A stretch of DNA of 64,000 nucleotides, taken from assembly GCF_947495275.1 (NCBI RefSeq), contig NZ_CANLYL010000004.1, positions 1 to 64,000 on the forward strand, given 5' to 3'. Source of the stretch: an uncultured Roseobacter sp. (GTDB taxonomy: Bacteria > Pseudomonadota > Alphaproteobacteria > Rhodobacterales > Rhodobacteraceae). Below the pieces are notes generated by a model. That model was given only the letters and a program-made list of their open reading frames with translations. It made no database searches and was not told the origin of the DNA. The position numbers and the translations under genes were made by a program. Shown piece after piece: positions 52,155-61,701 of this stretch (the stretch's first letter is position 1; the number at the start of each line of letters is the position of its first letter).

Positions 52155-55100
52155 ATGGCAAAACGAACGCTCCTTTGGACCGTCACACCGAACGGTCGGG
52201 TGCCCGAGGGTGAAGAGCATGAGGGCAAACTGCGTGTCTCCGCCATTCTCAGCCCGCGCCTGACCCCCGAAGCTGCTGATGAGCAGAGCCTGACCGCTTT
52301 CCCGGGATTTCTGGATTGGCCGGCGGAGCTGGCACAGGCCCGTTTTGGTCTGCGTATTGCGGCGGGCACATTGGAAATGCGTCGATTGTCGGAGCCGGAT
52401 AGCGATCTTTGGAAAACGCTTTTTGGTCCGGAAACGCCGGTGGCGGGGTTCGAGTTCATGGATATGAGCGACAAGAATCTGCGCTCCTTCCCGGTGCGCA
52501 ACATGTTGGGGTATCTGCGCAAGCACTACACCCGCCTGGCAGAGCAATCAGGGTCAAACCATCCGACCCTCCTGCCGTGGAAAAATGCGCACCCGAATCT
52601 CAAGGACATGTTGTCGGATGCGGGAACGCGCACCCGTCTTGTCCCGTTCAATGATCGCATGATCGAAGTTGCGCTGCCGGGCTTTTCGCGATTTTTCGGC
52701 GGCGAGGACAACCAGACCGAGGAACGCATAAACGGCCAAGTCTTTGGCATACGCAGCGTTTACAAGCTCGATGTGCCGCAGGTCGGTGCGGAAGAGGGGC
52801 AATTGCCATCAACCGGAAGCTCCGCGCCGCAGCGCGCCCTACCGCCTGACTGGTATGATCCGCGGCCTGGCGGCCCGTCGGGACCACTGGTTGCAAAGCC
52901 TGACGCTGCGCTGATGGACAATTTCAGCAGTCAGGCCGAGTACACCATGTATCAGGCCAACCGCTTTTACAGCCGTGAAATCGCCTCTGAAGAAGAGCGC
53001 AAAATGCGCTTTCCGAAATTCGAAAACCTGCCTGCACCGCCGGAGGTGCCGGAGTATGATTTCCACCGCATTGCCGCCTCTTATGGCAGCTATCCGCAAC
53101 TGCAGCGGGCGCTTGGTCTGGTTGTTGATTTCGCCGTGGAGGATCCTGATGGTCTGCTGGTTTCGGGCGGATCTCCTGTTCTGGGGAACATGGCGCTTGC
53201 CGTGAATTGGGCGGATGGTCGCGACGACAGTGCGGATGGCTATCCGCGTACGGCTTTCTACCTTGATGACGAGCGGTTTGTGCCCCGGCCACGCAGTGAT
53301 GATCTGGACCGTGGCCTGCTGCGGTTGGAGCACAGCGATGATGGCTGGGGGGTGGTGAACAAAGAGCATGACGGGCTCTTCGACATCTACCAGGTGGACC
53401 CGGATGGGGCGGCGCTGAAAACCGTCGACTTCACGCTTTCCACCCAGAACCTCGTTGCCAAACACCTCGATGTGCTGCGACCGGACGGTCAGGTGACATA
53501 TACCACCGGCGACAGACAGCCCGTTGCCGCGCTCCGCACCGGAGGCCTGGGGGTTTCGCAACATGGGCGAGCGGAAAAAGTAGCGCTTGACGCTGCCGCC
53601 GCGGCCCAGAAAAATCAGGCCGTTGAGGCTGGCAACGCGCAGGATGTTGTCTTTTTTGCCGAAGACCTCATGCGGGGCTTCCGGGTCGATGTGGCGGCTG
53701 TTCCCAAGGAAGATGCTGCGGGTGACTGGTTCAGTCTGAATGCGCGGGTGGGGACCTATGAGGTCATTTCCTCCGGCCAGACCTTCGAGCTTGGCGCGGA
53801 TGAGGGCCATGTTTCCGGAGCCTCCACGACCCGATCGGAATCGGATAGCGCAAACCCTGATGATCACTATCTGCACGAATCCCTCTTTCGCTGGACCGGC
53901 TGGAGCCTTTCGGCACCCCGTCCTGGCAGGACGATCAGATCCGGGACCGTCGAAGGCACGCAGCTACAGACGGAAACCCCCTCCGACGTTACGGACAAGG
54001 CCGAAAAAGGCAATAATCTTGCTGTCACCTACCGGGTGCAAAAGGGCAGTTTGCCAAAACTGCGCTTTGGCCAGCTCTACCGGCTACGCGCACGATATGT
54101 GGATGTGGCGGGCAACAGCCTTGCTCTGCACGACCCGACGCTGGACCCGCTGGAACAGGCGAGTGATGCTGTTGGTTATTGGCGGTTCGAACCGGTGGAC
54201 CCGCCCGCCCTCATGGGGCGGGCGCATCTCTCGGAAGGCGAATCTCTGGAGCGCATGGTGATCCGGTCGAATTTTGACGCGACCCCGCAGCAATATCTGT
54301 CCACACCGGATTTCAGCACAGCCATCGCAGAAGATCCTTCGGCGGATTTCGAGTATACCGCGCAGAATGAACGCCATGTGGTTCCGCCGAAATCATCCCA
54401 GCAGCAATGCGAAACACATGGGCTTTTTGATCCGTTCTTCGGCGCATGGGATGACATCAAGAAAGGCTATGAAATCGCGGCACGCGAGGACGGCACGCTT
54501 TACGATTCAGGGCCGGGGGCGACCGTCGAACTGGTGACGCCGAAAAATCTGGAAGGCATCGCAAAGACCGAAGACGTGCCACCTGCATTACCCAGCCCGG
54601 ATAATCCGGTCGGAGAGAGGATCGCGCCCGGTCAATACGTGATCCACCGCGAAGCGCAGATCATCCCGCCATATTTGCCGGATGGGGCCGCCGCGGGCGT
54701 AGCCCTGCGCGGGATGCCGGGAGAGAATATTCCCGGCGTTTCCGCGCCTGGGGCCATTGGGCCCGGCTGCGTTGTTCTCAAAGCGCCCAACGGCGAGCTG
54801 GTGATGATCATCAGCCATGCCAAGCCCTGGCCTGACAGCCTTGGGTTTCGCATCGTTCTGGCCGAACGTACAGCGGCGCTGACCGAATTGCCCTGCAAGG
54901 AAGAATTCCCTGATGACGGAGAACCGCAGTGGGATGATGAAAAACGGGTCCTGACGCTGTTTCTGCCCAAAGGCAGAATTGCGCGGTTGAGGTATTCCAG
55001 CTTTGCACATTCTGATCACATAGATTCATTTGGCATTGTGGAGTGGGCGCGCGACACGGTCGATCCCGATTTTGTGCGCGACATGGGGCTTCTTGGGTGC

Positions 55101-56831
55101 CACTGGATGCTGACGCCTTTCCGGGCGTTGACCCTTGTTCATGCAACGCAGCAGCCGATCTGCCTGCCGCAATTGATCAAACCTGGCATTCAGCGCGAAG
55201 TCGGCGCGCAATCCGCGCGGATCATTTGCCGCCAGATCAGGCTGCATGGTCCAACCACGGGCAAATTCGAGATACAGGCCGAATGGCATGAATGGGTTGA
55301 CGATCTGAACAAGGAGGCGCCGGAACGTGTCTGGCGCAAAGGGCAGCTTTCGGAAATTCATCTCACTGAAAATCATGAAAATGTATTCCCTCTGGGGGCG
55401 GTTGTGTCGGCGCAGGATGTGGATCCTCAGCGACCCCGCGCCCGCGGCGATGTGCATGAGTTTGGCGATACGAAGTTCCGGCTGATCTCTTATCAGTTGC
55501 TTGCTTCAACCCGGTTCCGGGAGTATTTGCCGCCGTCGCTCTATGCGAAACCCGAGCTTGTGACGCGCCTCGGTCCTGTCCCGGTTGGCGATGCGGTGGT
55601 CACCGGTGCGCCGGATGATGCCGGTGCGCCCGTGCTCAGGCAATCTGGCGCTGACAGGAGTTTCAAGGTGGTGCCGGCCAGTGAGCCCCCTGACGACCCC
55701 CGGGTTCTTTACGTGGTGCCGACGTTCCGCTGGCGCAACCAGGAGACCCCCAAGGGTGCCGATATCACCCGGCTGGGCAACGGTTTGCGCATCTGGCTGG
55801 ACAGGCCCTGGTTCTCGTCGGGTGATGGGGAGCTGCTGGGCGTTGTGTTGCACGCGGAAAACGGGCGTTTCACGGATATCCCTGACAAGATGCAGACCCA
55901 CGTGACGCAATGGGGGCTCGACCCGATATGGGAGACGGCTGTGTCGAAATCCCGTGCTCGCAGCACCGATTTCAGCGCCCGTGTGCATAGTGAGCACGCG
56001 AGACTGCAGGAATTCCCCGATGATGCATCCGTCATGATTGTGGGACATCGGGTGCATTGGGATGCCGAGCGCAGGCTTTGGTATTGCGATGTCGAGCTGA
56101 ACCCAGGGGCGTCCTACATGCCGTTTGTGCGGTTGGCCGTCGTCCGATATCAACCCAATGCGCTGCCGGGGCAGAAAATTTCCAAGGTCGTTACGGCGGA
56201 ATTTGCGCAGGTCCTGCCGCGCAGGCGCGCGGTTTTCAGTCGCGACGGTGATACCGTGGGCATACGCGTATACGGGCCGGTGCCTGTTGGGGGCCCGATG
56301 AAGTTCAACGTGGAATCCCCGTTGGTCGGAATGTCCCCGGCGGACGGTCCTTTCGATACCGGGCGCAATCGCTTCGAGCTGGTATTGCAAACCCGTGATC
56401 CTGAGATCGACAGCGACATGGCATGGCGTGATGAAAAAACGCTGGAAAGCGCCGTTGTCAGCGGGTCAGGCGGTGGGTTTACTGTCACGCCGGGTTTCAA
56501 CCCCGGCGGTATTTTTGGACGCCCTGCGGTGGCCGCACGCGCATCCCGCACGATTGCCACCCGCTCTAGCGGATCGGTCACGTTGAATGCGGAGCTTGCA
56601 CGTAACATCGGCGCGCTGGGCACGCTGACCGACCTCATTGATCCACCGATCTGGAACCCTGAAGCGACGCTGCCAGATACCGGTCGTCGACCCGGCAGGC
56701 TGATGCTGCGGGAATTCGAGCGCTACTATACCGATCAGACGATTGGTGGCAGCCGTGGCATACGCGTCGGCCAGCGCCGGATTGTCGAAGAAAGGCTCGT
56801 TTACGCCACGATCTTTGAGTTATCGCCCTAG
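52155..56831 (+). CDS. Giant protein of unknown function, 1558 residues
   Basis: It starts MAKRTLLWTVTPNGRVPEGE with AAGGAG before the ATG. No signal peptide or membrane helix is seen. The protein is acidic, rich in short beta-type segments and proline, and free of obvious tandem repeats. Recognisable blocks are LRVSAILSPRLTPEAADEQ near the N-terminus, GQLYRLRARYVDVAGNSLAL at about 640 (beta-sandwich-like), VVPPKSSQQQCETHGLFDPF at about 740 and a C-terminal FERYYTDQTIGG. The style suggests a structural or scaffold protein, but that is inference. It follows the first giant gene by 16 bases, so both are made together. Its stop is one base from the stop of the convergent VOC gene. Confidence 0.9.
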   Translation: MAKRTLLWTVTPNGRVPEGEEHEGKLRVSAILSPRLTPEAADEQSLTAFPGFLDWPAELAQARFGLRIAAGTLEMRRLSEPDSDLWKTLFGPETPVAGFEFMDMSDKNLRSFPVRNMLGYLRKHYTRLAEQSGSNHPTLLPWKNAHPNLKDMLSDAGTRTRLVPFNDRMIEVALPGFSRFFGGEDNQTEERINGQVFGIRSVYKLDVPQVGAEEGQLPSTGSSAPQRALPPDWYDPRPGGPSGPLVAKPDAALMDNFSSQAEYTMYQANRFYSREIASEEERKMRFPKFENLPAPPEVPEYDFHRIAASYGSYPQLQRALGLVVDFAVEDPDGLLVSGGSPVLGNMALAVNWADGRDDSADGYPRTAFYLDDERFVPRPRSDDLDRGLLRLEHSDDGWGVVNKEHDGLFDIYQVDPDGAALKTVDFTLSTQNLVAKHLDVLRPDGQVTYTTGDRQPVAALRTGGLGVSQHGRAEKVALDAAAAAQKNQAVEAGNAQDVVFFAEDLMRGFRVDVAAVPKEDAAGDWFSLNARVGTYEVISSGQTFELGADEGHVSGASTTRSESDSANPDDHYLHESLFRWTGWSLSAPRPGRTIRSGTVEGTQLQTETPSDVTDKAEKGNNLAVTYRVQKGSLPKLRFGQLYRLRARYVDVAGNSLALHDPTLDPLEQASDAVGYWRFEPVDPPALMGRAHLSEGESLERMVIRSNFDATPQQYLSTPDFSTAIAEDPSADFEYTAQNERHVVPPKSSQQQCETHGLFDPFFGAWDDIKKGYEIAAREDGTLYDSGPGATVELVTPKNLEGIAKTEDVPPALPSPDNPVGERIAPGQYVIHREAQIIPPYLPDGAAAGVALRGMPGENIPGVSAPGAIGPGCVVLKAPNGELVMIISHAKPWPDSLGFRIVLAERTAALTELPCKEEFPDDGEPQWDDEKRVLTLFLPKGRIARLRYSSFAHSDHIDSFGIVEWARDTVDPDFVRDMGLLGCHWMLTPFRALTLVHATQQPICLPQLIKPGIQREVGAQSARIICRQIRLHGPTTGKFEIQAEWHEWVDDLNKEAPERVWRKGQLSEIHLTENHENVFPLGAVVSAQDVDPQRPRARGDVHEFGDTKFRLISYQLLASTRFREYLPPSLYAKPELVTRLGPVPVGDAVVTGAPDDAGAPVLRQSGADRSFKVVPASEPPDDPRVLYVVPTFRWRNQETPKGADITRLGNGLRIWLDRPWFSSGDGELLGVVLHAENGRFTDIPDKMQTHVTQWGLDPIWETAVSKSRARSTDFSARVHSEHARLQEFPDDASVMIVGHRVHWDAERRLWYCDVELNPGASYMPFVRLAVVRYQPNALPGQKISKVVTAEFAQVLPRRRAVFSRDGDTVGIRVYGPVPVGGPMKFNVESPLVGMSPADGPFDTGRNRFELVLQTRDPEIDSDMAWRDEKTLESAVVSGSGGGFTVTPGFNPGGIFGRPAVAARASRTIATRSSGSVTLNAELARNIGALGTLTDLIDPPIWNPEATLPDTGRRPGRLMLREFERYYTDQTIGGSRGIRVGQRRIVEERLVYATIFELSP

Positions 56832-56832
56832 G

Positions 56833-57213
56833 TTATTCATCCAACGGAAAATCGACGTGAATGTGATTGCCGTCCGGATCCCAGATATTGAACTGCACGA
56901 TATTGATCGAGGCCAGTTCATTGCGATGAAACTTCTCGCCATGCTCCTGAAGGCGCGCGACGAACTCCGCTGATCCTGTGGCTGAAAAGGCGAAGTGCTC
57001 AAGTTTCAGATCACTCTCGGAACCCACGCTTTCGTCTCCACCGGCAGCGACGAGATGAACAGCAGCCGTAGGTCCCGCATACATCCAGGCGCCCGGAAAG
57101 GGAAAGTCAGGGCGCGGGCCGTCCTTAAGCCCCAGAATTTCCCTGTACCACGTCACCATCTTGTCCAATTGATTGGTACGCAAATTCACATGATCCAGTT
57201 GCCCGATTTTCAT
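56833..57213 (-). CDS. VOC-superfamily protein
   Basis: A 126-residue glyoxalase/dioxygenase-fold protein. IGQLDHVNLRTNQLDKMVTW followed by YREILGLKDG gives the first metal His. KLEHFAFSATGSAEFVARL and FNIWDPDGNHIHVDFPLDE give the later ligands. The ATG at 57213 is chosen because it begins the fold; sequence before it is unrelated. The substrate is unknown. It is co-oriented with the downstream-lying five-gene operon but 142 bases away from it. Confidence 0.85.
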   Translation of the reverse strand: MKIGQLDHVNLRTNQLDKMVTWYREILGLKDGPRPDFPFPGAWMYAGPTAAVHLVAAGGDESVGSESDLKLEHFAFSATGSAEFVARLQEHGEKFHRNELASINIVQFNIWDPDGNHIHVDFPLDE

Positions 57214-57355
57214 TTTGAAGCCCCGCTTCTGATGGATGTTCGACCGATCATATCGCCGAGACCCTTCGGTGTCTCCTGTCGATCTTGCAGCCAAGATAAA
57301 GTACTATTTGCGATGCCATGGCATGAATGCATCAAAGAAGCCACCACCCGGCACC

Positions 57356-57667
57356 CTAGCCAGCTGTGGATGGATGCGCATTCTTTGGCAAGGGCAAGCA
57401 CCCGGGCAAGCCTGCGGGCAGAACCACCCATGCGCCGCTGCCGTAGAGAGCACCGGCAAACTTCGGTTGGTCTGAAACCAGCGTCACGCTTACGCGCGAC
57501 GACCCAATGATGCTCACGTCGGACGGCAGGTTCGCTAGAAATGACTGGCTGGGGAAAAGGACGACCGATGCAGGTGCGGCATCTGTCATCAACCCTACAA
57601 AGACCAGAACGGCGATCCAGCCCGCAAAAAGCGTCGGGAGGGCAATCAGGATGGTCCTAATAGTCAT
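57356..57667 (-). CDS. Small membrane-anchored hypothetical protein
   Basis: A 103-residue protein with one N-terminal transmembrane helix (ILIALPTLFAGWIAVLVFVG) and a periplasmic tail of about 75 residues. No family was recognised. Its ATG lies 11 bases inside the end of the preceding gene, which argues that it is a real, translationally coupled last gene of the five-gene operon. Confidence 0.65.
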   Translation of the reverse strand: MTIRTILIALPTLFAGWIAVLVFVGLMTDAAPASVVLFPSQSFLANLPSDVSIIGSSRVSVTLVSDQPKFAGALYGSGAWVVLPAGLPGCLPLPKNAHPSTAG

Positions 57668-58700
57668 GGATATGTTCCAGCGTCAGACCAGATTGAGGCA
57701 ACTGACGCAGCCTTTCCGCCAGATCGCTCACTTTGAGCAGGATCAGATGCCGATAATCGCCGTACCCTTGTCGGGCGAAACTGTGAATGGCTTCTGGATG
57801 CTCAGGTGCGTTGCCGATGGCAGTGAATAGAATGTCGTCATTCCCTGCGATCTCGATGAAATTCACGCCATCTGCAGCCATTGATTGCAACAGTTTTGTC
57901 AGTTTGCGGTATCGCGGCACCTCGATTTCAGTGCCCGTGACACCCGCTTTGATGATTTTGATGTCATCTGACGTGACCGTCCCGAGGCCGTCCACAACCA
58001 TGCGCAGGGTCAGCTCATCCGTACCCGTTGATGCAACGGCGGCGGCGATGGCCTTGGCATAGACTGCTTTGCCTCCATATTCGATACCCAGCGCGCGTTT
58101 TCGTTCGCGGTCTCGGAAGACGGTCGTAGGCTGGGCGTCAAGGGCTTCGGCGGCTTTTGTGAAATCCCACTTGTACCAGGGCGTCTGCTGCAGGAACTGC
58201 GCGTAATCAGCCGCTTGCCGGGCAGAAAGATCATCCAGTGGCGCGCGGTCACTGCCCCGAAGGAGCGCGCTGGCCCGACCGATGGTTTCCTCATAGGCTG
58301 CCTTGAGAAGCAATTCGAGCGAGAAGCTGACGCCAATGACATAGACAAGCTGCTTGGTCTCGCCGTCAACGCCGCCGTGGCGGTTCGCGGTTTCGGTCAA
58401 AGCGCAGAGCGATTGCCAATAACCCACGATGCTACGCAGATAGCCAAAGTTGTGAGGATCACCGGTCGCGATCACCTGCGCATAGTCATCATAGGCATGC
58501 ACGATGTGCCATTCGGGGTAGGTCATCAACGTGCGGGCTTCCGATCTGTGGTGTTCGGCAGGCAAAAGGGCCGTGTAGCCTTCGGCCTCCTCATCCCCGT
58601 GACACATGGTTTCCACGTAAAGGATTGGCGACAAGAGCAGCAGGACAAGCAGAAAACCTGCGATGATCAGTCTTTTAAGCCAGCGCCAAAAGAACCTCAT
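57657..58700 (-). CDS. Membrane-anchored hypothetical protein, 347 residues
   Basis: An N-terminal helix (LIIAGFLLVLLLLSPILYV) anchors a large soluble domain, probably periplasmic. The domain shows HHRSEARTLMTYPEWHIVHA and DYAQVIATGDPHNFGYLRSI, with several His and Trp that may line a pocket, then a helical middle and a mixed C-terminus. No known catalytic motif was found. It overlaps its neighbours on both sides (ATGA-type upstream, 11 bases downstream), so it works with the FAD oxidase unit. Confidence 0.8.
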   Translation of the reverse strand: MRFFWRWLKRLIIAGFLLVLLLLSPILYVETMCHGDEEAEGYTALLPAEHHRSEARTLMTYPEWHIVHAYDDYAQVIATGDPHNFGYLRSIVGYWQSLCALTETANRHGGVDGETKQLVYVIGVSFSLELLLKAAYEETIGRASALLRGSDRAPLDDLSARQAADYAQFLQQTPWYKWDFTKAAEALDAQPTTVFRDRERKRALGIEYGGKAVYAKAIAAAVASTGTDELTLRMVVDGLGTVTSDDIKIIKAGVTGTEIEVPRYRKLTKLLQSMAADGVNFIEIAGNDDILFTAIGNAPEHPEAIHSFARQGYGDYRHLILLKVSDLAERLRQLPQSGLTLEHIHDY

Positions 58701-59104
58701 GCGGAACGCTCAACCTTCAGCCCCGCCCATAATCCAAATCCGCCCAATGCCAGATGCGGCAGATTGGCCAGAATCCGGCCCAGCGAGAAATCGAGGCCCA
58801 GGGAGGCGTTGGTGAAAATTCCCAGATCGAGAAATCCGTAACCGGTGAAGAAACCGAAAACCCCGTCGCCCAGATAGGCCGCCCCAAAGAGGATCAGGAA
58901 GGTGCGCGAAGCTCTTTGCGATATCAGGCCAGAGACAAGTGCCCAGAGGGCGGACGCCACATGCAGCGCGTCATCGTAAAGGTCCAGAGCGAAAATGCCA
59001 AAGGCGAGGCCATCCTCATCGGTCAGACCGGGAATGTAGTTGATTGACGCCGCAATCATCAGGGCCACGAAATAACCAATGGCAATTTTTTGCAGAAGGG
59101 TCAT
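58697..59104 (-). CDS. Small integral membrane protein, DUF4383-like
   Basis: A 135-residue protein from the ATG at 59104 that overlaps the FAD-oxidase stop (ATGA). It has four predicted helices: near the start (KIAIGYFVALMIAASINYI), LYDDALHVASALWALVSGL, FLILFGAAYLGDGVFGFFTG and the C-terminal HLALGGFGLWAGL. The pattern resembles DUF4383 proteins. It could provide a membrane or quinone contact for the oxidase; that is inference. Confidence 0.7.
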   Translation of the reverse strand: MTLLQKIAIGYFVALMIAASINYIPGLTDEDGLAFGIFALDLYDDALHVASALWALVSGLISQRASRTFLILFGAAYLGDGVFGFFTGYGFLDLGIFTNASLGLDFSLGRILANLPHLALGGFGLWAGLKVERSA

Positions 59105-60588
59105 AGGCTTTCCAGATAGGTGTCCCAAAAGTTGTTGCGCAGGAGCAGATCGGGATCGATCTCGCGCTTTGCGGCGGCAAAGGCAGGTGCCGCCGGGTAG
59201 GTTTTGACCAGCTGATCACGTGTCGGATGCGGTCGGTAAGGTAGGTAATAAGCCCCACCGATCTCTGCAACCCGGTCAATCAGTTCACGTGTCATACGTT
59301 GCATATCCGCTTCGCCGCGCGCCGTGAGCTCCTGGCTGAATGACATCACGGCGGCAATGCGGGGAACGGGCGCATAAGACAGCGTGCTTTGGGCATCGGT
59401 ATTCACAAAACGCAGAGTGATGTTCAGGAACTCCTGATATGAGGCGGGGATCACCTCCTGACAGGCGATCAGGAATTCGTTGAAACGATCAAAACCGACG
59501 AAATATTCATGCAGAATGTCAACCCGGGCCGGGTCACCGTCGTCGAGGGTGACAACGGGTTCATTGATTAGGCTGTTGCGCGTCACCTCGCCCCCGCCAA
59601 GGGAGGGAAAGGCGACGGTCTCACTCCACCAGCGGAATTTCTTCATCCGCTCGTTGCCCAACTGCCCGCGATAAACACGGCTGGCGATCTGCGACATGGC
59701 CCCAGACCCGGAGGCGGCGGGCAGGTCGGATTGATCAGGTGTTTCGCGGTAGGTGATCAATAGGGCCTCATCGAAAAAAGCGCCGCGCTCGACATTCAGT
59801 CGGCCATAGGCCATCGTCACGGCCGGGTCTTGCACCGCTGTCTCGAAAGCAGAGGCGAAAGCGGTCGCAGGCATGACCTCAAAGCTTGGCGTCAGCCGGG
59901 TGTTTTTGGCCATTTCAACCTCAAGATCGACAAGCGCCCCGATCAATCCGTAACCGCCCATGGCGTGTGCGAAAAGCGCGCTGTTTTCGGTGGGGGAGCA
60001 TGTGACAAGCTCGCCTGATGGCAACACCATTCGAATGGATCTGACCGTCGCGCCCATGGGACCAAAAGGCACCGGCCAACCGTGCGCATTCACACAAAAT
60101 GTCGATGCGACACCAAAATCATTGTTTGATTGCATGACCTTGGGAGAGAAACCTAAAGGGTCCAATGTCGCGATGACCTGCGACCACCTGGCGCCCGCGT
60201 GAACCTTGAAAGTGCCATTGCCAGTGTCAGGATCGACGCTGCCGTTGTCAAAGGTGATGGCGTGCCCGTCCCGTGGAATGGCGTGCCCGCCCATAGAATG
60301 GCGCGCGGCCCCGATGTTGAAGGGGCGCCCGGCGGCACCGGCTTCTTTCATTTCTGCGCGCACCGCATCTACGAGTGCGTCGCCCGGGTCCTGGGTCAGG
60401 ATAATGTGCTTGTGGACCGGTGTGGCTGACAGTTCGCTGGCATCATTGAGCACGTCGCCCGGCGGCGCTGATGCGACCCCTCGGGTGCCATCGTAAACGG
60501 GCAGATGCGCGCGAAACATGGCGGACGCCGTCCACCCGGCAACGCCACCCGCACCAAGCAAGAGAGTTCTTCGCGTGAGATTGTTCAT
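59101..60588 (-). CDS. Tat-exported FAD-linked oxidase (GULO/arabinonolactone-oxidase-like)
   Basis: A 495-residue flavoprotein of the PCMH/vanillyl-alcohol-oxidase type. The Tat signal is NNLTRRTLLLGAGGVAG with a hydrophobic core. The FAD pyrophosphate loop is NIGAARHSMGGHAIPRDG, and GGYGLIGALVDLEVEMAKN continues the FAD domain. The C-terminal half fits the ALO-type cap, ending LLRNNFWDTYLES. The substrate is probably a sugar-like polyol or lactone, by family only. It sits in a tightly coupled operon with a hydrolase upstream and three small or unknown membrane proteins downstream. Confidence 0.87.
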   Translation of the reverse strand: MNNLTRRTLLLGAGGVAGWTASAMFRAHLPVYDGTRGVASAPPGDVLNDASELSATPVHKHIILTQDPGDALVDAVRAEMKEAGAAGRPFNIGAARHSMGGHAIPRDGHAITFDNGSVDPDTGNGTFKVHAGARWSQVIATLDPLGFSPKVMQSNNDFGVASTFCVNAHGWPVPFGPMGATVRSIRMVLPSGELVTCSPTENSALFAHAMGGYGLIGALVDLEVEMAKNTRLTPSFEVMPATAFASAFETAVQDPAVTMAYGRLNVERGAFFDEALLITYRETPDQSDLPAASGSGAMSQIASRVYRGQLGNERMKKFRWWSETVAFPSLGGGEVTRNSLINEPVVTLDDGDPARVDILHEYFVGFDRFNEFLIACQEVIPASYQEFLNITLRFVNTDAQSTLSYAPVPRIAAVMSFSQELTARGEADMQRMTRELIDRVAEIGGAYYLPYRPHPTRDQLVKTYPAAPAFAAAKREIDPDLLLRNNFWDTYLESL

Positions 60589-60615
60589 ACCTTGGTCTTT
60601 CTGTGCCCGCTCAAT

Positions 60616-61599
60616 TCATCTTTTAACATGCTCCAGCGCATCCAACAGGGCATTCTGAAACTTGCCGGGGTTCTCCAGTTGCGGAATATGGCCGACGTCT
60701 GACAAGACGATCAGCTGCGATCCAGGCACCAGCTTTTGCAGCGCCTGAGCCTGCGAGAGTGGCGTGACCGTGTCGCGGTCGCCCCAAATGAATGCCAATG
60801 GTACGGCAAGAGCCTGCCAGTTTTCAGGACGGGTACTCGCGGCGTTCTGCGGGGGCACAAACAGTTGCGGCACCCAGGCCGCTACCGCTTCTGTATAGCC
60901 CAGACGCTTCATGGGCCGTTGCAAGGTTGCGACGACGTCCGGGGTCGCGACATCCTTCACAAACATGAAATTCTGCAGGAAACGCTTGGTCAGCATCGGG
61001 TTTGTCGCCGTTGCTGATACAAGCGCAGAGCGTATCGTTTTGGGGCGTAGAAAAACCGGGACCTCGTTGGGCGTGAGGTGTCCGTTCAGCGCCAATGCCC
61101 CGTCAACGATGATCAATCCGGAGACAAGATCGGGGCGCGCCATGACCGCCTCTGTAACCGGGCCCGCACCAACAGAATGCGCCACCATGATGGGCTTTGT
61201 ATCCAGCGATTGCAAAAGCGCGATCACCCGTTCCGCTTGCCGAGGTCTGCTGTAGTCGAGGTCTGTGGCATGTTTGGAAAACCCGAAGGGGGGCATATCA
61301 AAGGCGATGGTGCGATAGCCCTGCAACCAAATGGCGCTCAGAGTTGGCATCCACAGACCTGACCAAGCTGCCGTCCCGTGGGCAAAAAGAACTGCCGGAT
61401 CATCCGGCTTGCCCTTCTCAATAGTGAAAATCCTGCCCTCTCGCGTCTCGATCAGTTCTCCGAAGGGCGGCAGACTATCGGCCAGCCCTTCGGTTTCTCG
61501 CTGTGCCGCAGCAAGGCGAAAGCTGACCAAGAGCACGCCAACCAGCAAGGCTGTCGAAACCGCCAAGTATGAAGCAATTCTTGCGATGCGCTTTCCCAT
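60616..61599 (-). CDS. Membrane-anchored alpha/beta hydrolase
   Basis: A 327-residue hydrolase. An N-terminal helix (ASYLAVSTALLVGVLLVSFR) anchors it, probably facing the periplasm. The oxyanion region is AVLFAHGTAAWSGLW, the nucleophile elbow VAHSVGAGPV, the acid in FIWGDRDTVT and the catalytic His in LSDVGHIPQLENP. It is the first gene of the operon, 27 bases before the FAD oxidase. A lactonase or esterase role that feeds or follows the oxidase is plausible but not shown. Confidence 0.87.
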   Translation of the reverse strand: MGKRIARIASYLAVSTALLVGVLLVSFRLAAAQRETEGLADSLPPFGELIETREGRIFTIEKGKPDDPAVLFAHGTAAWSGLWMPTLSAIWLQGYRTIAFDMPPFGFSKHATDLDYSRPRQAERVIALLQSLDTKPIMVAHSVGAGPVTEAVMARPDLVSGLIIVDGALALNGHLTPNEVPVFLRPKTIRSALVSATATNPMLTKRFLQNFMFVKDVATPDVVATLQRPMKRLGYTEAVAAWVPQLFVPPQNAASTRPENWQALAVPLAFIWGDRDTVTPLSQAQALQKLVPGSQLIVLSDVGHIPQLENPGKFQNALLDALEHVKR

Positions 61600-61701
61600 G
61601 AGACTTTCATATCGGCGCAGCAGGTTTTTGCAATTGTTGCAGCACTGTCTGTATCATTTTGTGAGCCGGTACCGTTTGGCTCAGCACCCGCAGTCCTAAA
61701 C

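Noticed and set aside
52839-53876. 345-codon minus-strand frame inside giant gene 2
   Set aside because: It has no ribosome site and an Arg/His/Ile-biased composition; the giant frame shows normal codon usage throughout.
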